Assembly (NCBI RefSeq): GCF_026151205.1
Contig: NC_087073.1
Span: forward strand, 17,255,837 to 17,319,836
Length of the DNA: 64,000 nt
Source of the DNA: Bolinopsis microptera
Taxonomy: Eukaryota > Ctenophora > Tentaculata > Lobata > Bolinopsidae
Direction: 5' to 3'
Shown piece after piece: positions 24,717 through 35,410 of the stretch. A program made the translations under genes and the position numbers. Position 1 is the stretch's first letter, and each line of letters starts with the position of its first letter. The notes under the pieces were generated by a model, which was not told where the DNA came from, ran no database searches, and worked only from the letters and a program-made list of their open reading frames with translations.

Positions 24717-26696
24717 CTCTCTCTCTCTCTCTGTTCTGGTCAACGGTTTCTGGCCTCTTACTAAAAGATGGAGGCCTTCTCACCGTGCCCACAGAATGCA
24801 ACTCCTGCTAGCTGCACGCCAGGACTCCCAAAGTATATACGAAATCATAAAATAATAAATATCAATGCAACAGACCCCTGGAGTCTTGAAGCTGTCACTA
24901 CCTGTCTCAGAGCAAACCCACTTCCGTTGTAGTACTTCTGCGGGCAGACAAGGGACTTCCGAGCAAGGTCAAAGCCTGGGAGATATGTCTCTATGCAGAG
25001 ATGGGCCTATGTTGAGTTCCTAGTATGGGATTTAGCGAAAGTTCCTGGCGAAGAATCCTAGGAGGTTACCCAAAAGGGTTTTCCCTATCCAGTCTTGTCG
25101 ACTGTTCCACAAATTTGAAGATATGATTGTAGTTTACTGTTTTTAAGGTAGAGTTTACCAATTATCCTCATTCTGAACGTCATGATCTGGATGCACTTGC
25201 AGAGGAGGTGCTGGGATGTTTCTGCTTCTCCTGAAAAGTGTTCACAATCTTGCGTCTCGAAGTTGACGTTGTTTGCCACGTTCTGAAAATAAACTAGTGG
25301 GCTGTGACCTATCCTGAAAGCGACCATGTAAGCCATCTGATGTGAGTTCCAGAAAAATTAAAGTTCCTGTATTTATATTTGTGGAGGAACATCTCAAGTG
25401 GAATGTTCCTTTGTCACTGAGTGTGGCCTAATTGGGAGGAAGGGATCTGGTCCTATGGGGATGTTGTTGGATTGATCGTCCCTTGCGAATTCGTCCGCTA
25501 GTTCTTTACCGTATACTCCTTCATGTCCTGGAGTTCTACTCGATGATAATACCTAGTGAGTTGAGTTGGTCTGAGATGTTCAGAACAAACCTGGAGTTAA
25601 AACTGGTGCTGTTAAGCGCTTTAAATGCAGCCTGGGAATCTGAGATGCTAAGTTATCATTAGTCCAGATACTTGCCATGTATAACGCAAATAGCGGGTAC
25701 AATTTCCTCAATGAACCTGAAGAAGGAATATCTGTCCTGAAATGATACCATGTATCGTCGAGCTAAAAAATGAATCAAAAGTTCGAGTAAATCGTTAAAC
25801 GTTGTATGTCCTATTTGCATCCCCTAAGCATTGCAATGATGTTTATTCCTGGTCCGGTTAGCTTTGCGTCACAGAACTAAAGAAGTCCACTATGCTTTAG
25901 TGAGCTATGCTGTCCACCAGGGTACTGTAGATCTAATGGTTCCCCGTGTAATGGGGCAGGCTGTGAAAAAGCATCTCTGCAGGATGTCCGAGATGAACTG
26001 TTTTCGAGTGTTGAGAACTTCCGCTGTAGAACTGAATAGAACCAGTTGCAGTAGGGGTGTCAGTCAAACACTGCTGGCTACTAGATGATTGTAGAGCGTC
26101 CAGTCACACTTCAATAAAGAGTGTGGCAAAGCTAACCCGGTCCCCTGAAAAGTGGTTACTGGAGGAAGAAGTGCCAGGAATTCTCGCTATCAGTGTGTCC
26201 TCGTAGTCAGAGTTGACATCCCTAACACTGTCTTATCACGAGCCTGTGTCTAGCGTGTGTCAGCCCTAACGCATTAGCTGTCTTAACTGAAAAGACCTGA
26301 AAAGTGGTTACTGGAGGGAGAAGTGCCAAGACTACTCATTATCAGTGTGTCCTTGTAGTCAGGATGAGCGAATTGGGATCCCTAGCTCTGTGCTGGGTGA
26401 CTTCGATGGGACCTGAATGCTGAAAGAGAATTTCCTGGTGATTTAATAGCTCTTAGAGCTATGTATCTGTGTCTAACGTATCGTCGTTTGTGTGTGTACT
26501 ATCTTGTAACCTGATATCTGAAAGAGAAATTTCCTGGTGCTTGGTAGCTGTTAGTGTTGACTTCCTGGTTCCTATGGGAACTTTGAGTTGGCAAGTCCCA
26601 ACCTTTGTACTCAACAAGAGAGCACACCACCCGTTAGTGCCAACCAGGCCACACCACGTGGAGGTTCGGAGAGGATTTCGTGACCCAAATTGCGGG
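24717..26696 (-). mobile_element. non-LTR retrotransposon inserted in the inner DNA transposon
   Basis: The 14-bp direct repeats TCAAGCATCAAGGT at 24703-24716 and 26697-26710 bound it exactly. On the minus strand broken frames give an RNase H domain: SISDSQAAFKALN, then after a frameshift TPGHEGVYGKELADEFAR at about 25535-25475, and further on a zinc motif CEHFSGEAETSQHLLCKC (25250-25195). The 3' end is a (GA)8 tail (CT run at 24717-24732) instead of poly(A). A segment containing GTGGTTACTGGAGG is duplicated at 26151 and 26298. The copy is 5'-truncated and decayed. Confidence 0.75.
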
Positions 26697-26743
26697 TCAA
26701 GCATCAAGGTACCGAGCAAGATTTAATTCCGATGAATGTTCTC

Positions 26744-28402
26744 TCAATCTAAACTTATTATTGAACCATCCTGGGTCTTCACCCAACACTGGGAAGATAT
26801 ATCGTGCTCAATACAGATCGCCACCGCAGGTCTTCTCTCTCCCGATCGAGCATTTCCTTTTCTTTGTGATGCTTTAGATGTCTTAACAGATATAGAAAGC
26901 ACTTTGCCCTGCACAACCGTGCGCCTTCTTTTTTCATCCTTGCCTGTTATGAGTATACCAGTTATTGTTCCACCAACTTGCACCTCTTGAGCGTTGCATA
27001 GCTCTGGTTCTGCTAAACCTTTACAGACTGGGCAATACAACCCGATACTTGTATCCAAGGCAAGACCAAAAAATCTGTTCCTTCGGCTTTTCGCACCAAA
27101 GTTGGTCTTGCCTTGGTTACAATATTTGGTCACGGCAGACCGATAGTCTATCTCCTTCCCCCGAATTCTGACCTTAGTGGAGCTATCAACCAGCTCTTCG
27201 TCCTCATAATCAGAAAAATTGTCTTCACTCTCATGGTCTGATTCATCATCTGATTGTTGTTCACTACCATATGAGAGTGGAAATTGGAGACTCCGCCGTC
27301 TTTCAGAAATAACATTTCCATTATCACCTGAAAGATACAAACTTCTATAACTAGAAGAGGAAACAAAGAGTTCCTCTCCAATCTTGGATCCTCTTTTTAA
27401 GCTTTGGAAAAGGTTACTCATCTTGACCGAACCTCCAAAATCAACAGCAATCTTTTTCTCTGGATGTTTGCTCCACTCAGAACGAAAGAGTGTCTTCCAC
27501 CGGGTATGAGCGGTTTTATTAACACTTGTACCACATTCAACATCAAGCGTATTCTCCACCTCTAATAGTCGGTTGTAACGACCCGTGGCTTCAGGGAGTC
27601 TTGTAGAGTCGATTTGTGTGCGTCTACCGGAGTGCCGTCCAACCCTAATTCGAGCGAAGAGTTGTTCATTATGATCAGACGATAAAAACCACGGTATTAC
27701 TGGTGCTTTGGGGTGATTACAAATCAAGTCGACAAAATACAAGACAAGGCCGTTAGCTGCGGTTATTAAGTCTTTGAAGCTTTCTCTAGTTATGAAGTTC
27801 TCGCTGGTATTGAATTTCTTCGAGTGTTCTCCCCACAGAGTGAAGAACGTGAAAACAGTCCACGCATTTTCAGCTCTTTCTGAAACAGTCAGCGATTTGT
27901 CATAAAACGCTGCCAGGAGCAAAAACCCGGCCTTAAGATAGGCCGAGAGGCTCAGAAATCCTGCTTGTTTTAGAACATCCCATGTAGCCATTAGCTCTGC
28001 AGCACACTGCGGGTTTTGTCTATCAGAGTGCTGCAGAGTTGTAATAGGGGATACAGAGTCTCTGAATTCTTCACTTTCCGTAGCGAGTTTAAGAATCATC
28101 CCCCAGTTTAGGGTGAACTTCGTGTCCTCGATCGAATCAGAATCGGCCATTATGATGAATCTAGTACTGAGGTAATGGAGACAGTTAACCAGTTTTTTCA
28201 ACACATGACAGATGTCCTGCATGGGAACAGGGAAAGTCTCCTGTTTTGTTGAAGTAAAATACTGGCGGGTACTCCAACTTCGACAGTTCGCTCTGACAGC
28301 CAGATATTTCAAAATTTGAGATATCTTATGACCATTAATGACCATTAATGACAATGTCAGTTTCGGAAAAATCTCAAATACTGACATTAATGGTCGTTGC
28401 AT
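26744..28402 (-). CDS. putative transposase-like protein of the inner element
   Basis: A frame of up to 552 residues. The first ATG lies in the terminal repeat; a Met at about residue 85 (MADSDSIEDTK) is a likelier start because the upstream part overlaps the subterminal palindrome. Visible features: a helical segment (AELMATWDVLKQAGFLSLSA), SSDHNEQLFARIRVGRHSGR near the middle, which recalls the conserved E..F..IR block of P-element/THAP9-like transposases, a very acidic stretch (QSDDESDHESEDNFSDYEDE), and a CPVC pair near the C-terminus. No THAP or BED finger is seen, and upstream catalytic Asp residues are not obvious. The frame is open, so it decayed less than the retrotransposon beside it. 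I cannot assign the superfamily firmly; P-like or KDZ-like are the best guesses. Confidence 0.55.
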   Translation of the reverse strand: MQRPLMSVFEIFPKLTLSLMVINGHKISQILKYLAVRANCRSWSTRQYFTSTKQETFPVPMQDICHVLKKLVNCLHYLSTRFIIMADSDSIEDTKFTLNWGMILKLATESEEFRDSVSPITTLQHSDRQNPQCAAELMATWDVLKQAGFLSLSAYLKAGFLLLAAFYDKSLTVSERAENAWTVFTFFTLWGEHSKKFNTSENFITRESFKDLITAANGLVLYFVDLICNHPKAPVIPWFLSSDHNEQLFARIRVGRHSGRRTQIDSTRLPEATGRYNRLLEVENTLDVECGTSVNKTAHTRWKTLFRSEWSKHPEKKIAVDFGGSVKMSNLFQSLKRGSKIGEELFVSSSSYRSLYLSGDNGNVISERRRSLQFPLSYGSEQQSDDESDHESEDNFSDYEDEELVDSSTKVRIRGKEIDYRSAVTKYCNQGKTNFGAKSRRNRFFGLALDTSIGLYCPVCKGLAEPELCNAQEVQVGGTITGILITGKDEKRRRTVVQGKVLSISVKTSKASQRKGNARSGERRPAVAICIEHDISSQCWVKTQDGSIISLD

Positions 28403-28994
28403 TACCCCCTTCGCGAAGCAAAAATGCTAGTTCGCGCGGCGCGTCGAAGCGGCGAAGTCCTCCAAATACCAAACTCAATAAGTGAAACTGAAAGATTCGA
28501 GCCGGACCCCTTAGAGGAAGATGAAGAAATCGATTTATAAGTTTCATTTTGTTTCAACATGATTTTACCGATTTTTAGAAAATTTTGAATTTCCTTTGTG
28601 TCAGAAAACAAAATGATGAAAAATACCCTTATTTTCTGTGACGTCCGAAATGTGACGGTTTTTGTTCAATTTTGCCATATTTTCGGACCGCCAAAATTTC
28701 GGTCGTCGCAAATTGGTCCGCCACAAAAATGTCTTGTAAGGTAGGTGTTAAGAACATTTAACAATCTCACTCCTGCTGCTGGTTGATGCACAATTCTCAA
28801 ATTGCATCAAACGTACGTGTTCCTGTATTTATTGGTCGGATGTAAGGTTGGTTTAAGAGCTGCGGTTTAAACTGAAAGGACGATTAATCGATACCATATT
28901 TTATTAACATTATCTCTGTAGTTTCCTTTGGAGCTTTAGCTGCGTGTGCCGTGTACGTTTATTTTTTACTTTTTAGAATTAATAGCTTTTTTAG

Positions 28995-29144
28995 ATGGAG
29001 TCCTTTGCAGAGTACTACGAAAGGGCCTGGTACAGACTCTATCCCAGCACCCCTGTCCTCTTCGCCGACACCACTGGAGGTGGAATCAGCACGACGTATT
29101 GGCCGGCATATCTATCTCCTCTAACGTCGTACAACATGGGATAA
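28995..29144 (+). CDS. small ORF or orphan terminal exon
   Basis: A 49-residue frame beginning MESFAEYYERAWYRLYPSTP and ending TSYNMG. Its composition is protein-like (aromatic-rich, no low complexity) and it is preceded directly by a good acceptor, CTTTTTTAG. It could be the last exon of a gene whose upstream part was separated by the transposon nest, or a small independent gene. No family is recognised. Confidence 0.3.
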   Translation: MESFAEYYERAWYRLYPSTPVLFADTTGGGISTTYWPAYLSPLTSYNMG

Positions 29145-29164
29145 TCCTACCATTTGGCGTTTAA

Positions 29165-30400
29165 TCGATGTCCTGAATAAATAGCAAAACCTGACCGACT
29201 GGGAGATTAACCAAAAGCAGTTGAGACTGGTTGTGCAGTTGAACTGTCTAATAAGAAGATTCTGAAGACTGAAGAGTATAGTATACTCAGTATACGAGCT
29301 GTTGACAGTATGAAGCTAGTCAGCTGAGACTGCTAAACTATCCATTACCGATAATTTATTCTAAATCGTCCACAAAGTCTAGTTGTGTTTTGTCTCGTTG
29401 CCGGGCCGGGGGGTTTATGATTACTTTATAGGATTTTGATCGGTCGGTAAACTTTTTTATGGCCAAATTTGAGTCTTTTTGCTCGACTTTTACTTTGATC
29501 ATTACTTCAGTCGACACCAATTTAAGAATAAACCCTAACCAACATTGACAAAATCAAATTCTAACCATGAGCCTCACTAAATTGAATGTAAAATATATCC
29601 ACTGATCTAAATTCTCATGCCCATGGACATTATGGTTCAGATGCTGCCAAAATATTTTGTTGTTTCCTTGTCAATTTCTTTAATCCCAAACAATAAGGCG
29701 ATCGTAACTGACCAAAATTTGAAATATGTATTTATTTTGCATATTTTAGATGGTTGACATAGTTGTGCTAGTTCGCTACAGTGTTGTCAAATTAAATACT
29801 TCCAGTTTCCTTACTTGCTGCTATTTAAGTAAGATTTGTATCCACTTATTTAATATTCCTTGTTTGATCTGCTACATTCTTTAATTGATGTACAGTCAGT
29901 AGGTAAGATAGGACCTATAGTACAGACAGATCCGTCTGAAAAAATCGATCTGCCGTCACACGAAGCTTTTAAGGATTTTTGACGTTTTTGAGTGCCATTA
30001 GGTGCCCTTTATGGCTGCAGGCTGACCAACTTTTCCAAACTTTTCCACGTGTGTCGTGTCTTAAGGCCACTTTTTGCCACTTTACCACTTTTTACCACCT
30101 ATCTTGTTTGTCGAATATTTTTAGTTGTGAACATCGTAAAAGATTGCGGATCAATCGAGGGTGTTCATATTATGAGGAAGAAAAACTTTTGCGCAGACAA
30201 TTTTTACGTCAGATAATCAGTTAATCACTTAATTGGATAATTATCAATTAACTAATTAGCAAAATTGTAAATATTTTTTATTGGCTCAAAATGATCGGAA
30301 TAGCTAAAAACACGGATAAAAGTTATTTTTAGAAAAACTTTGAAAGTTTTTTTCGAGACTTGAAAAATTTCGAAAATTTAAAACATTTTTTCTCCCAAAA
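29165..30400. other. intergenic, no gene seen
   Basis: AT-rich DNA with short frames only; nothing recognisable. Confidence 0.35.
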
Positions 30401-30573
30401 GTGATCAAATTGCATGAAACGCGGAAGCAAATGCTCTCCAAAAAAACTTAGTGAATTTTAATTTGTTTCAAGAATACTAAAATCACCAATATTTGTAGTT
30501 GGAGTTCAGTAAATCTCGGCAGATTTTAGTAATCAGGAATTACTAAGTGGAAAGGTCTGAAACTGAAAAACGT
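30401..30573 (+). repeat. direct repeat, left copy
   Basis: About 173 bp starting GTGATCAAATTGCATGAAAC and ending CTGAAACTGAAAAACGT. It is about 90% identical to 31838-32008 in the same orientation. The two copies bracket the GPCR pseudogene. Confidence 0.75.
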
Positions 30574-30585
30574 CTCCGATATCAA

Positions 30586-31243
30586 TTCGGCAAGATGGCC
30601 GTTGGGTTCATTGGATATACCATCTTGCTGTTGATAATTTATATATCGTTCAATGCCACGAAGTTGATGCAAGCAAGTTATTTGAAAGCCATTTCATCGT
30701 ACGCAATTGTTTCAGTGGATGAAAGCTACATGTTATGGAGCACCATGACTTCGGCTCTACGCATCTACTGGTTTTCTATCGACCTGGATAGCTGAATCTA
30801 ATCTTATTCTTGCCATGTGTGGTCGTCTTTGAAAGCTTCTTGGTAAGCGCAGGGTTACCTGGGGACCTCAGGCTATTATATTTATGTTCATAATCATAGA
30901 GATTCGGCGGAATGACAGGCTGAGCGCGGCCCAGTAAGCGCCTAGGGTCTCTGCTGACAAGAAAAACTATGCAGAATAACGATGAGAATAAGTTCAAAAA
31001 GGTCTCCATCACCATCGCGCTCTTCACGGCACTGTTCCTGGTTTAAGTTATCTGCCTTACTTTATGTTGCTTGCAACTCACATTGTTAGCACTTTTTGTG
31101 TTATTAAAGTAAATAAATCTATCCACCGTTATGGATTTTTGGTGGCCACGTTTCTTCTACCTCTGCTAAATTCAGCTGCAAATCCCTGTCTTTACATCAT
31201 GAGGATGCCTCGGTACCGGAAGTGGCTAGGAAGTGCTCAGTGA
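30586..31243 (+). pseudogene. class A GPCR pseudogene, TM5-TM7 region recognisable
   Basis: The part 30801-30842 reads ILFLPCVVVFESFL (TM5-like). After an apparent intron (30843-30974, GTAAGC to CAG) it continues in frame with NNDENKFKKVSITIALFTAL (TM6). A two-base shift then breaks the frame, and the next frame gives SYLPYFMLLATHIV and TM7 with the NPxxY motif as NSAANPCLYIM, ending RYRKWLGSAQ and a stop at 31241. Upstream, a separate frame (30592-30792) has a hydrophobic segment VGFIGYTILLLIIYISF but is out of phase and ends in a stop before TM5. At least two frame disruptions mean it is probably dead. The NPCLY motif is closer to canonical than that of the intact GPCR at 33192. Confidence 0.65.
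30855..30937. mobile_element. 83-bp MITE copy inside an intron
   Basis: Inverted relative to 16960-17047: starts TTACCTGGGGACC, ends GGCCCAGTAA. The flanks GCGCAGGG and GCGCCTAG agree only in part, so the target duplication has decayed. It fills about two thirds of the 132-bp intron of the GPCR pseudogene. Confidence 0.7.
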
Positions 31244-31837
31244 CCGGAATCATCCAGCAGAGTTACAGAGACGCTCTGGAGAAAGGTGAAAACAGGGGTG
31301 AAGGTTTCTGATGCTTTTTCAGCAAAATAATGCATCCATGCTTTGGAAACGAATGGAACCGATAATCCACAGTTATCATAAAAGGACTGTCTTCTGTCCA
31401 TCAACCTTAATTTGGGAGGACGAATTTTGACGTCTTTAATATATATTATGTAAGGAGAAGGTAATGTGTATTTTGGATTTATCAGAACAAGGACAATGCA
31501 AAATGCAGTCACAACAATTTACATAATTATTCCGTGATTCGATTGGAAGAACCAAGTCCTCACGTAGATTAAAGAAAATGATAACCGTTGAGTGGGCCAA
31601 GTATTGGCTGGCACCTTATAAATTTTATAATTTAATCAAAATAATTAAAAATAATGGTTATATCTGATAAGACGTAATAGTGTCTTATATCAAAAGTCAG
31701 TTCTGTTAATTTTTTGACTCTTTGATCCCTTCAAAGGTTTTTTTCGTATTCTTTCTGACAATTTATAAAATTTAGCAATTTACCTACAGCTATGTAAAGT
31801 TTGTATATTATATAGTTTATGTCATATCTTAACCTAA

Positions 31838-32008
31838 GTGATCAAATTGCATGAAACCCCGGAGAAAAATGCTTTTCAAAAAAACTTAATGAATTTTTCG
31901 TTCCAGGAATACTTAAATCACCAATATTTGTAGTTGGAGTTCAGTAAATCTCGGCAGATTTTAGTAACCAGGAATTACTAAGTGGAAAGTTCTGAAACTG
32001 AAAAACGT
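31838..32008 (+). repeat. direct repeat, right copy
   Basis: The counterpart of 30401-30573, with shared block CACCAATATTTGTAGTTGGA. Together they flank 1.26 kb containing the GPCR pseudogene. Confidence 0.75.
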
Positions 32009-33190
32009 TAACCATACGATATAAGAGTTTCATAACTTAAACTAATTACAATACAGCCTTATCGATTTTCACAGAAACTGCACCAATGGCACAGTCAAAA
32101 TCGAACCGATAGCCTGCTGTACTATCATTTTATTGATTTCAATAAAATTTTAGTTTCAGACCTTTTGCGATTCCGCACGTGCCGCGATTTCCTTTTGTCC
32201 TGGGCACTAAACCGAGTGGAACAAGGGATGTGTGTGATGCAGGCCACTCCAACGACTAGGAGTAGACCTCCTTATGTATATTATAGCATGTTGTAGCATA
32301 TTGTAGCATGTATGTAATATGTATGTATATTGTATGTACAAGTAAAACGTAGGCGGTCACCACTTTCCTTGACGAGTTTATGTTTCACTCATCTTTATTG
32401 TTTAATTTTTATCCACCTCCATGAAAATGAAAGGTGGGTTGATTTTCTTTGAGTTTGATCTCAAAAGCTGGTTTTATACGACGGATAGCTTCAGCCTTAA
32501 GTCACTGCTATTAATGTTATACAATCGTATTGACCATTAGTTTGTGTTCGAGTGTTGTCACTTAGTAATGATTCTTTATCAGTGGTGATAAGGCATTGGA
32601 GCTTGGTGCTTTAAAATTCCGTAAGATTTAAATTGGTCGAATTTTCCATTTGTCCTGTCTTTTTATGTTTTATGTATTACCCATATTATTTCATCGCCAC
32701 ATCTATCTCGTGCGTGAATATTTAATTAGTGGCATATATCTATTATCATAACTTTAAAATAAAAGGATTTATCGGCGAACAATTCTTCAGTATCATTATT
32801 GATTAATAAATTGTTGTCTGGCAATTTAAAGATCCATTTTGCTTAATGACTGCTAAGTTATGATTGTGAGATGACTGCTACTTGGTAAGAAGTTCTAAAC
32901 CTACTTAGCAGAAAGTTTAAATTCGTGGTAGCATTCGATTCTAAGGTGCTTTATTTACCTCCTACAATCTGATTGTAATTGATATTTAGAGTTATTATAA
33001 CCAATTATGGCGAAGAATTATTTTGACAAAGATTCCTTCCTCAGATTGTAGCGAAATTATTCTTTCAGTGTATTATTATAGGAATTGCTTCTGCAGCGTA
33101 AAAATGTGTTCCGAAACTAAAGAACAAATCAATGTTTCAATCTTATGACTCCAATTTATAAACTGACTAATACAATAAATAACTAAAGCA
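32009..33190. other. intergenic, upstream region of the GPCR gene
   Basis: AT-rich, with a few TATGTATATTGTA-type repeats near 32280-32340. No exon is seen. Confidence 0.35.
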
Positions 33191-33191
33191 G

Positions 33192-35019
33192 ATGGCTGAT
33201 CCCACGACCGACCTTGCAACCAGCCAGTATAGGACTTCTGATCCCTACGAGTGGGGCGTCACATTCGAGTGGGCAGATTACCTTCTAGCCTCCTCCTTTG
33301 TTCCTCTTATCCTACTGGGCACGTTTGCTAACACCAAAACTTTTGTGTTGCTTCTCATAAACCGTGGACATGTTAAGTAAGTAACATATTCGCATGTGCT
33401 TTTCGTTACGTGTTTTTGAGACGAGCGTCCAAATTGTACAGCTACAGTTGTTAAACTATAAAAGACTAGTTAGCAAAATATACTCGGGAGCACTTTAGTA
33501 AATATCAAAGTTAGGTTTGATTAAATTTGCATGGCTAAGGTTTTAGTTTGATTAACAAAATTCTGAATATAATAAATATGCTATTACTCCAAATCTAACA
33601 AATAGCAGTGGGCACTGAACAGGGCCTTGACATCATTATTTCTGAAGCTGATGAATTAACTTCTCACCTAAGGTACTTTTTGAATTCCGAGTAAAATTTA
33701 CTTTCCTAACACAATGAAACTAAATAATACAGGGTGGCCCAAAAGTAACTACCCACACGCAACCCTTTAATAACTCACGTAATTCGTGTCAGAATTTCAC
33801 AAAATTTCAGAGAATAATATAGATATGGGTCAAACTTAGAATTTCTGAAAGTGTCGCAACAGAATTTCATGACTAACAGATGAAATATTACAGGTTGAAC
33901 GCATACGTGATCCTCTCAGTAACCCTCTGTGTAAGTGACGCTCTGATGCTCCTCTTCACGGGTCTCCCCACCGCAGTGTCCATGTTTAAACTGAGGAGAG
34001 CTATACCCCATCCCTACTGCACCATATCCGGCTGGTTCCTCAACTTTAACATCAGACTCTGCTCCTTCATCACAACTTGTATCTGCAGTATGAGATGCTT
34101 TGCAGTGCTCTGCCCCCTCCGCTCAAAGTCCCTCCTCGGAAGCAAATCCCTAGTGCTAATAGTGCTGACTTCAAGCACTCTTGCCTTTCTCAGCGCCTCT
34201 CTTCCTTTCTTCTTTTCTGACCCGGGCAATTGGAACCGGGTGAAGTATTACCAGTTTAACAGGGCGATCGGGTACTGTTTCTTTATTCTACCCATCTCCT
34301 ACACTGACAACTGGTTCCTGACCATGTTATTAATAGAGGGTGTTTTCTTTGTCCCTTTTGCCATCTCCATAGTGACGTGCTGTGTCATGATACCTGTTCT
34401 TCGGAGTAAGGCTCATCATGGACCAATAAACTGTGCTGAAGCTAGAACTCACAAGGCCATTTGGTCCATTTGCAGAATAACCCTGTTTACGGTGGCTTGC
34501 TTCGCACCACAGCTCGTGTGGTCTATTTTGGATAAAGTGTGCGATTTTTATTCGTCAAACTGTTCTGAAGACATACACGGCTCAGATTATTGCAGGTAAA
34601 ACACGTTTTAACTTCTACTTAGTCATAGTGTATAATTAATGCGTTCTTTAAAAAAGCGCCGACGGTATATATTTTTAGATTCTTTACCGTTATCTCGAAT
34701 TATACTGAATTTAATCTCCTAAAATACTGAATTCAATCTCAAAGAATATCATTTATATCTCAAAATACTGAATCAAACCTCTTAAAGCAGGCACTGTGCA
34801 TCACTTACGATAAGTACCTACCTCAACTACAGTTTAACCCATCTCTTAATGAACTTCTGTAGAGCCACCTTCAGCCCCTTCGTATCCAGGCTGAGTAGCT
34901 ACATCAGCCAGTTATCTGCTAACCACAGAATGAATGGAGCAGCTACTTTGCGTTCCCTTCAGTCAAGGTTCGCACAGAGGGTTAATAATGTGGGTAAAAT
35001 GGTGAGTTTGGGCTGTTAG
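33192..35019 (+). CDS. rhodopsin-like (class A) G protein-coupled receptor, three exons
   Basis: Exons 33192-33376, 33894-34595 and 34791-35019 join in frame through GT-AG introns (donors GTAAGT and GTAAAA) to 371 residues. TM1 shows GTFANTKTFVLLL; TM2 LSVTLCVSDALMLL (the LxxxD motif); a conserved Cys before TM3 (PHPYCTISGW); the DRY position is replaced by MRC in SMRCFAVLCPLRS; TM6 has FTVACFAPQLVW (the xxP kink); TM7 NFCRATFSPFV stands in for NPxxY. The N-terminus is about 30 residues, without a signal peptide. The loss of Asp in DRY and of NPxxY is unusual and suggests a lineage-specific receptor or altered signalling. After Met the reading passes a possible donor (GTGAGT at 35002), so a further exon is possible instead of the stop at 35017. 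Ligand unknown. Confidence 0.75.
33731..33893 (+). mobile_element. mariner-type MITE end in GPCR intron 1
   Basis: Begins TACAGGGTGGCCCAAAAGTA, matching the terminal repeat of the element at 4827-5593, but no opposite end is seen. It sits between the donor and the acceptor of GPCR intron 1. Confidence 0.45.
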
Positions 35020-35410
35020 AATATTTTTATTCATGTTAAAATATTAGCACGTCTTGCATTCGATTCCGATCATTAGCTCATTAGTATTTGTGCAACTTTA
35101 TGGTTGAATATTTTTAAATTAATGAGATATCCTTCAGGTAACGTCTCCAGTCCGGTTCGGGATTCCAAAAGATGACATTTCGTTTCAAGTTTGTCAGGAC
35201 ACTGAATTTTTGGCACTGAAAAGTCCTGAAGTTTGTTCATGAAATAACATTCATTTTTAACCTTTTAATTGTTTTTGCTGGGAGGATACATGATTTATCC
35301 GTTTTAGTAAATTGATACTGTTCTGCTAACTTACCTGAGCTGCTGATATTTATTTAAACATTAAACAACCAATCTTAAAATGCTCACAGTCAAGATGGTC
35401 CATTTTAATC

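Larger units (their letters stand above)
24378..28409 (-). mobile_element. inner DNA transposon with palindromic 8-bp target duplication
   Basis: The 25-bp ends, beginning GGGGGTGATGCAACGACC on the left and GGGGGTAATGCAACGACC on the right, differ at one base. They are flanked by TTCGCGAA at 24370-24377 and 28410-28417, a self-complementary 8-bp duplication. Subterminal modules at 24391-24458 and 28330-28394 are near copies in direct orientation and internally palindromic (ATTAATGGTC repeats). Removing the retrotransposon inside it leaves about 2.04 kb carrying one long frame. The insertion split a direct repeat (GAAGCAAGAATGCTAG / GAAGCAAAAATGCTAG) in the outer element. The 8-bp duplication fits P, hAT or KDZ-type elements. 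Confidence 0.75.
23980..28741. mobile_element. outer DNA transposon of a three-level nest
   Basis: Perfect 17-bp terminal inverted repeats CCTTACAAGACATTTTT (23980-23996 and 28725-28741) are bordered by TA on both sides. Just inside each end lies a quasi-palindromic module of about 80 bp (24003-24070 and 28641-28710) in the same orientation, containing CGGACCGCCAAAATTTCGG and able to form a hairpin. Without the inner insertion the element would be about 0.7 kb and non-coding, a MITE with hairpin subterminal structure. Confidence 0.7.
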
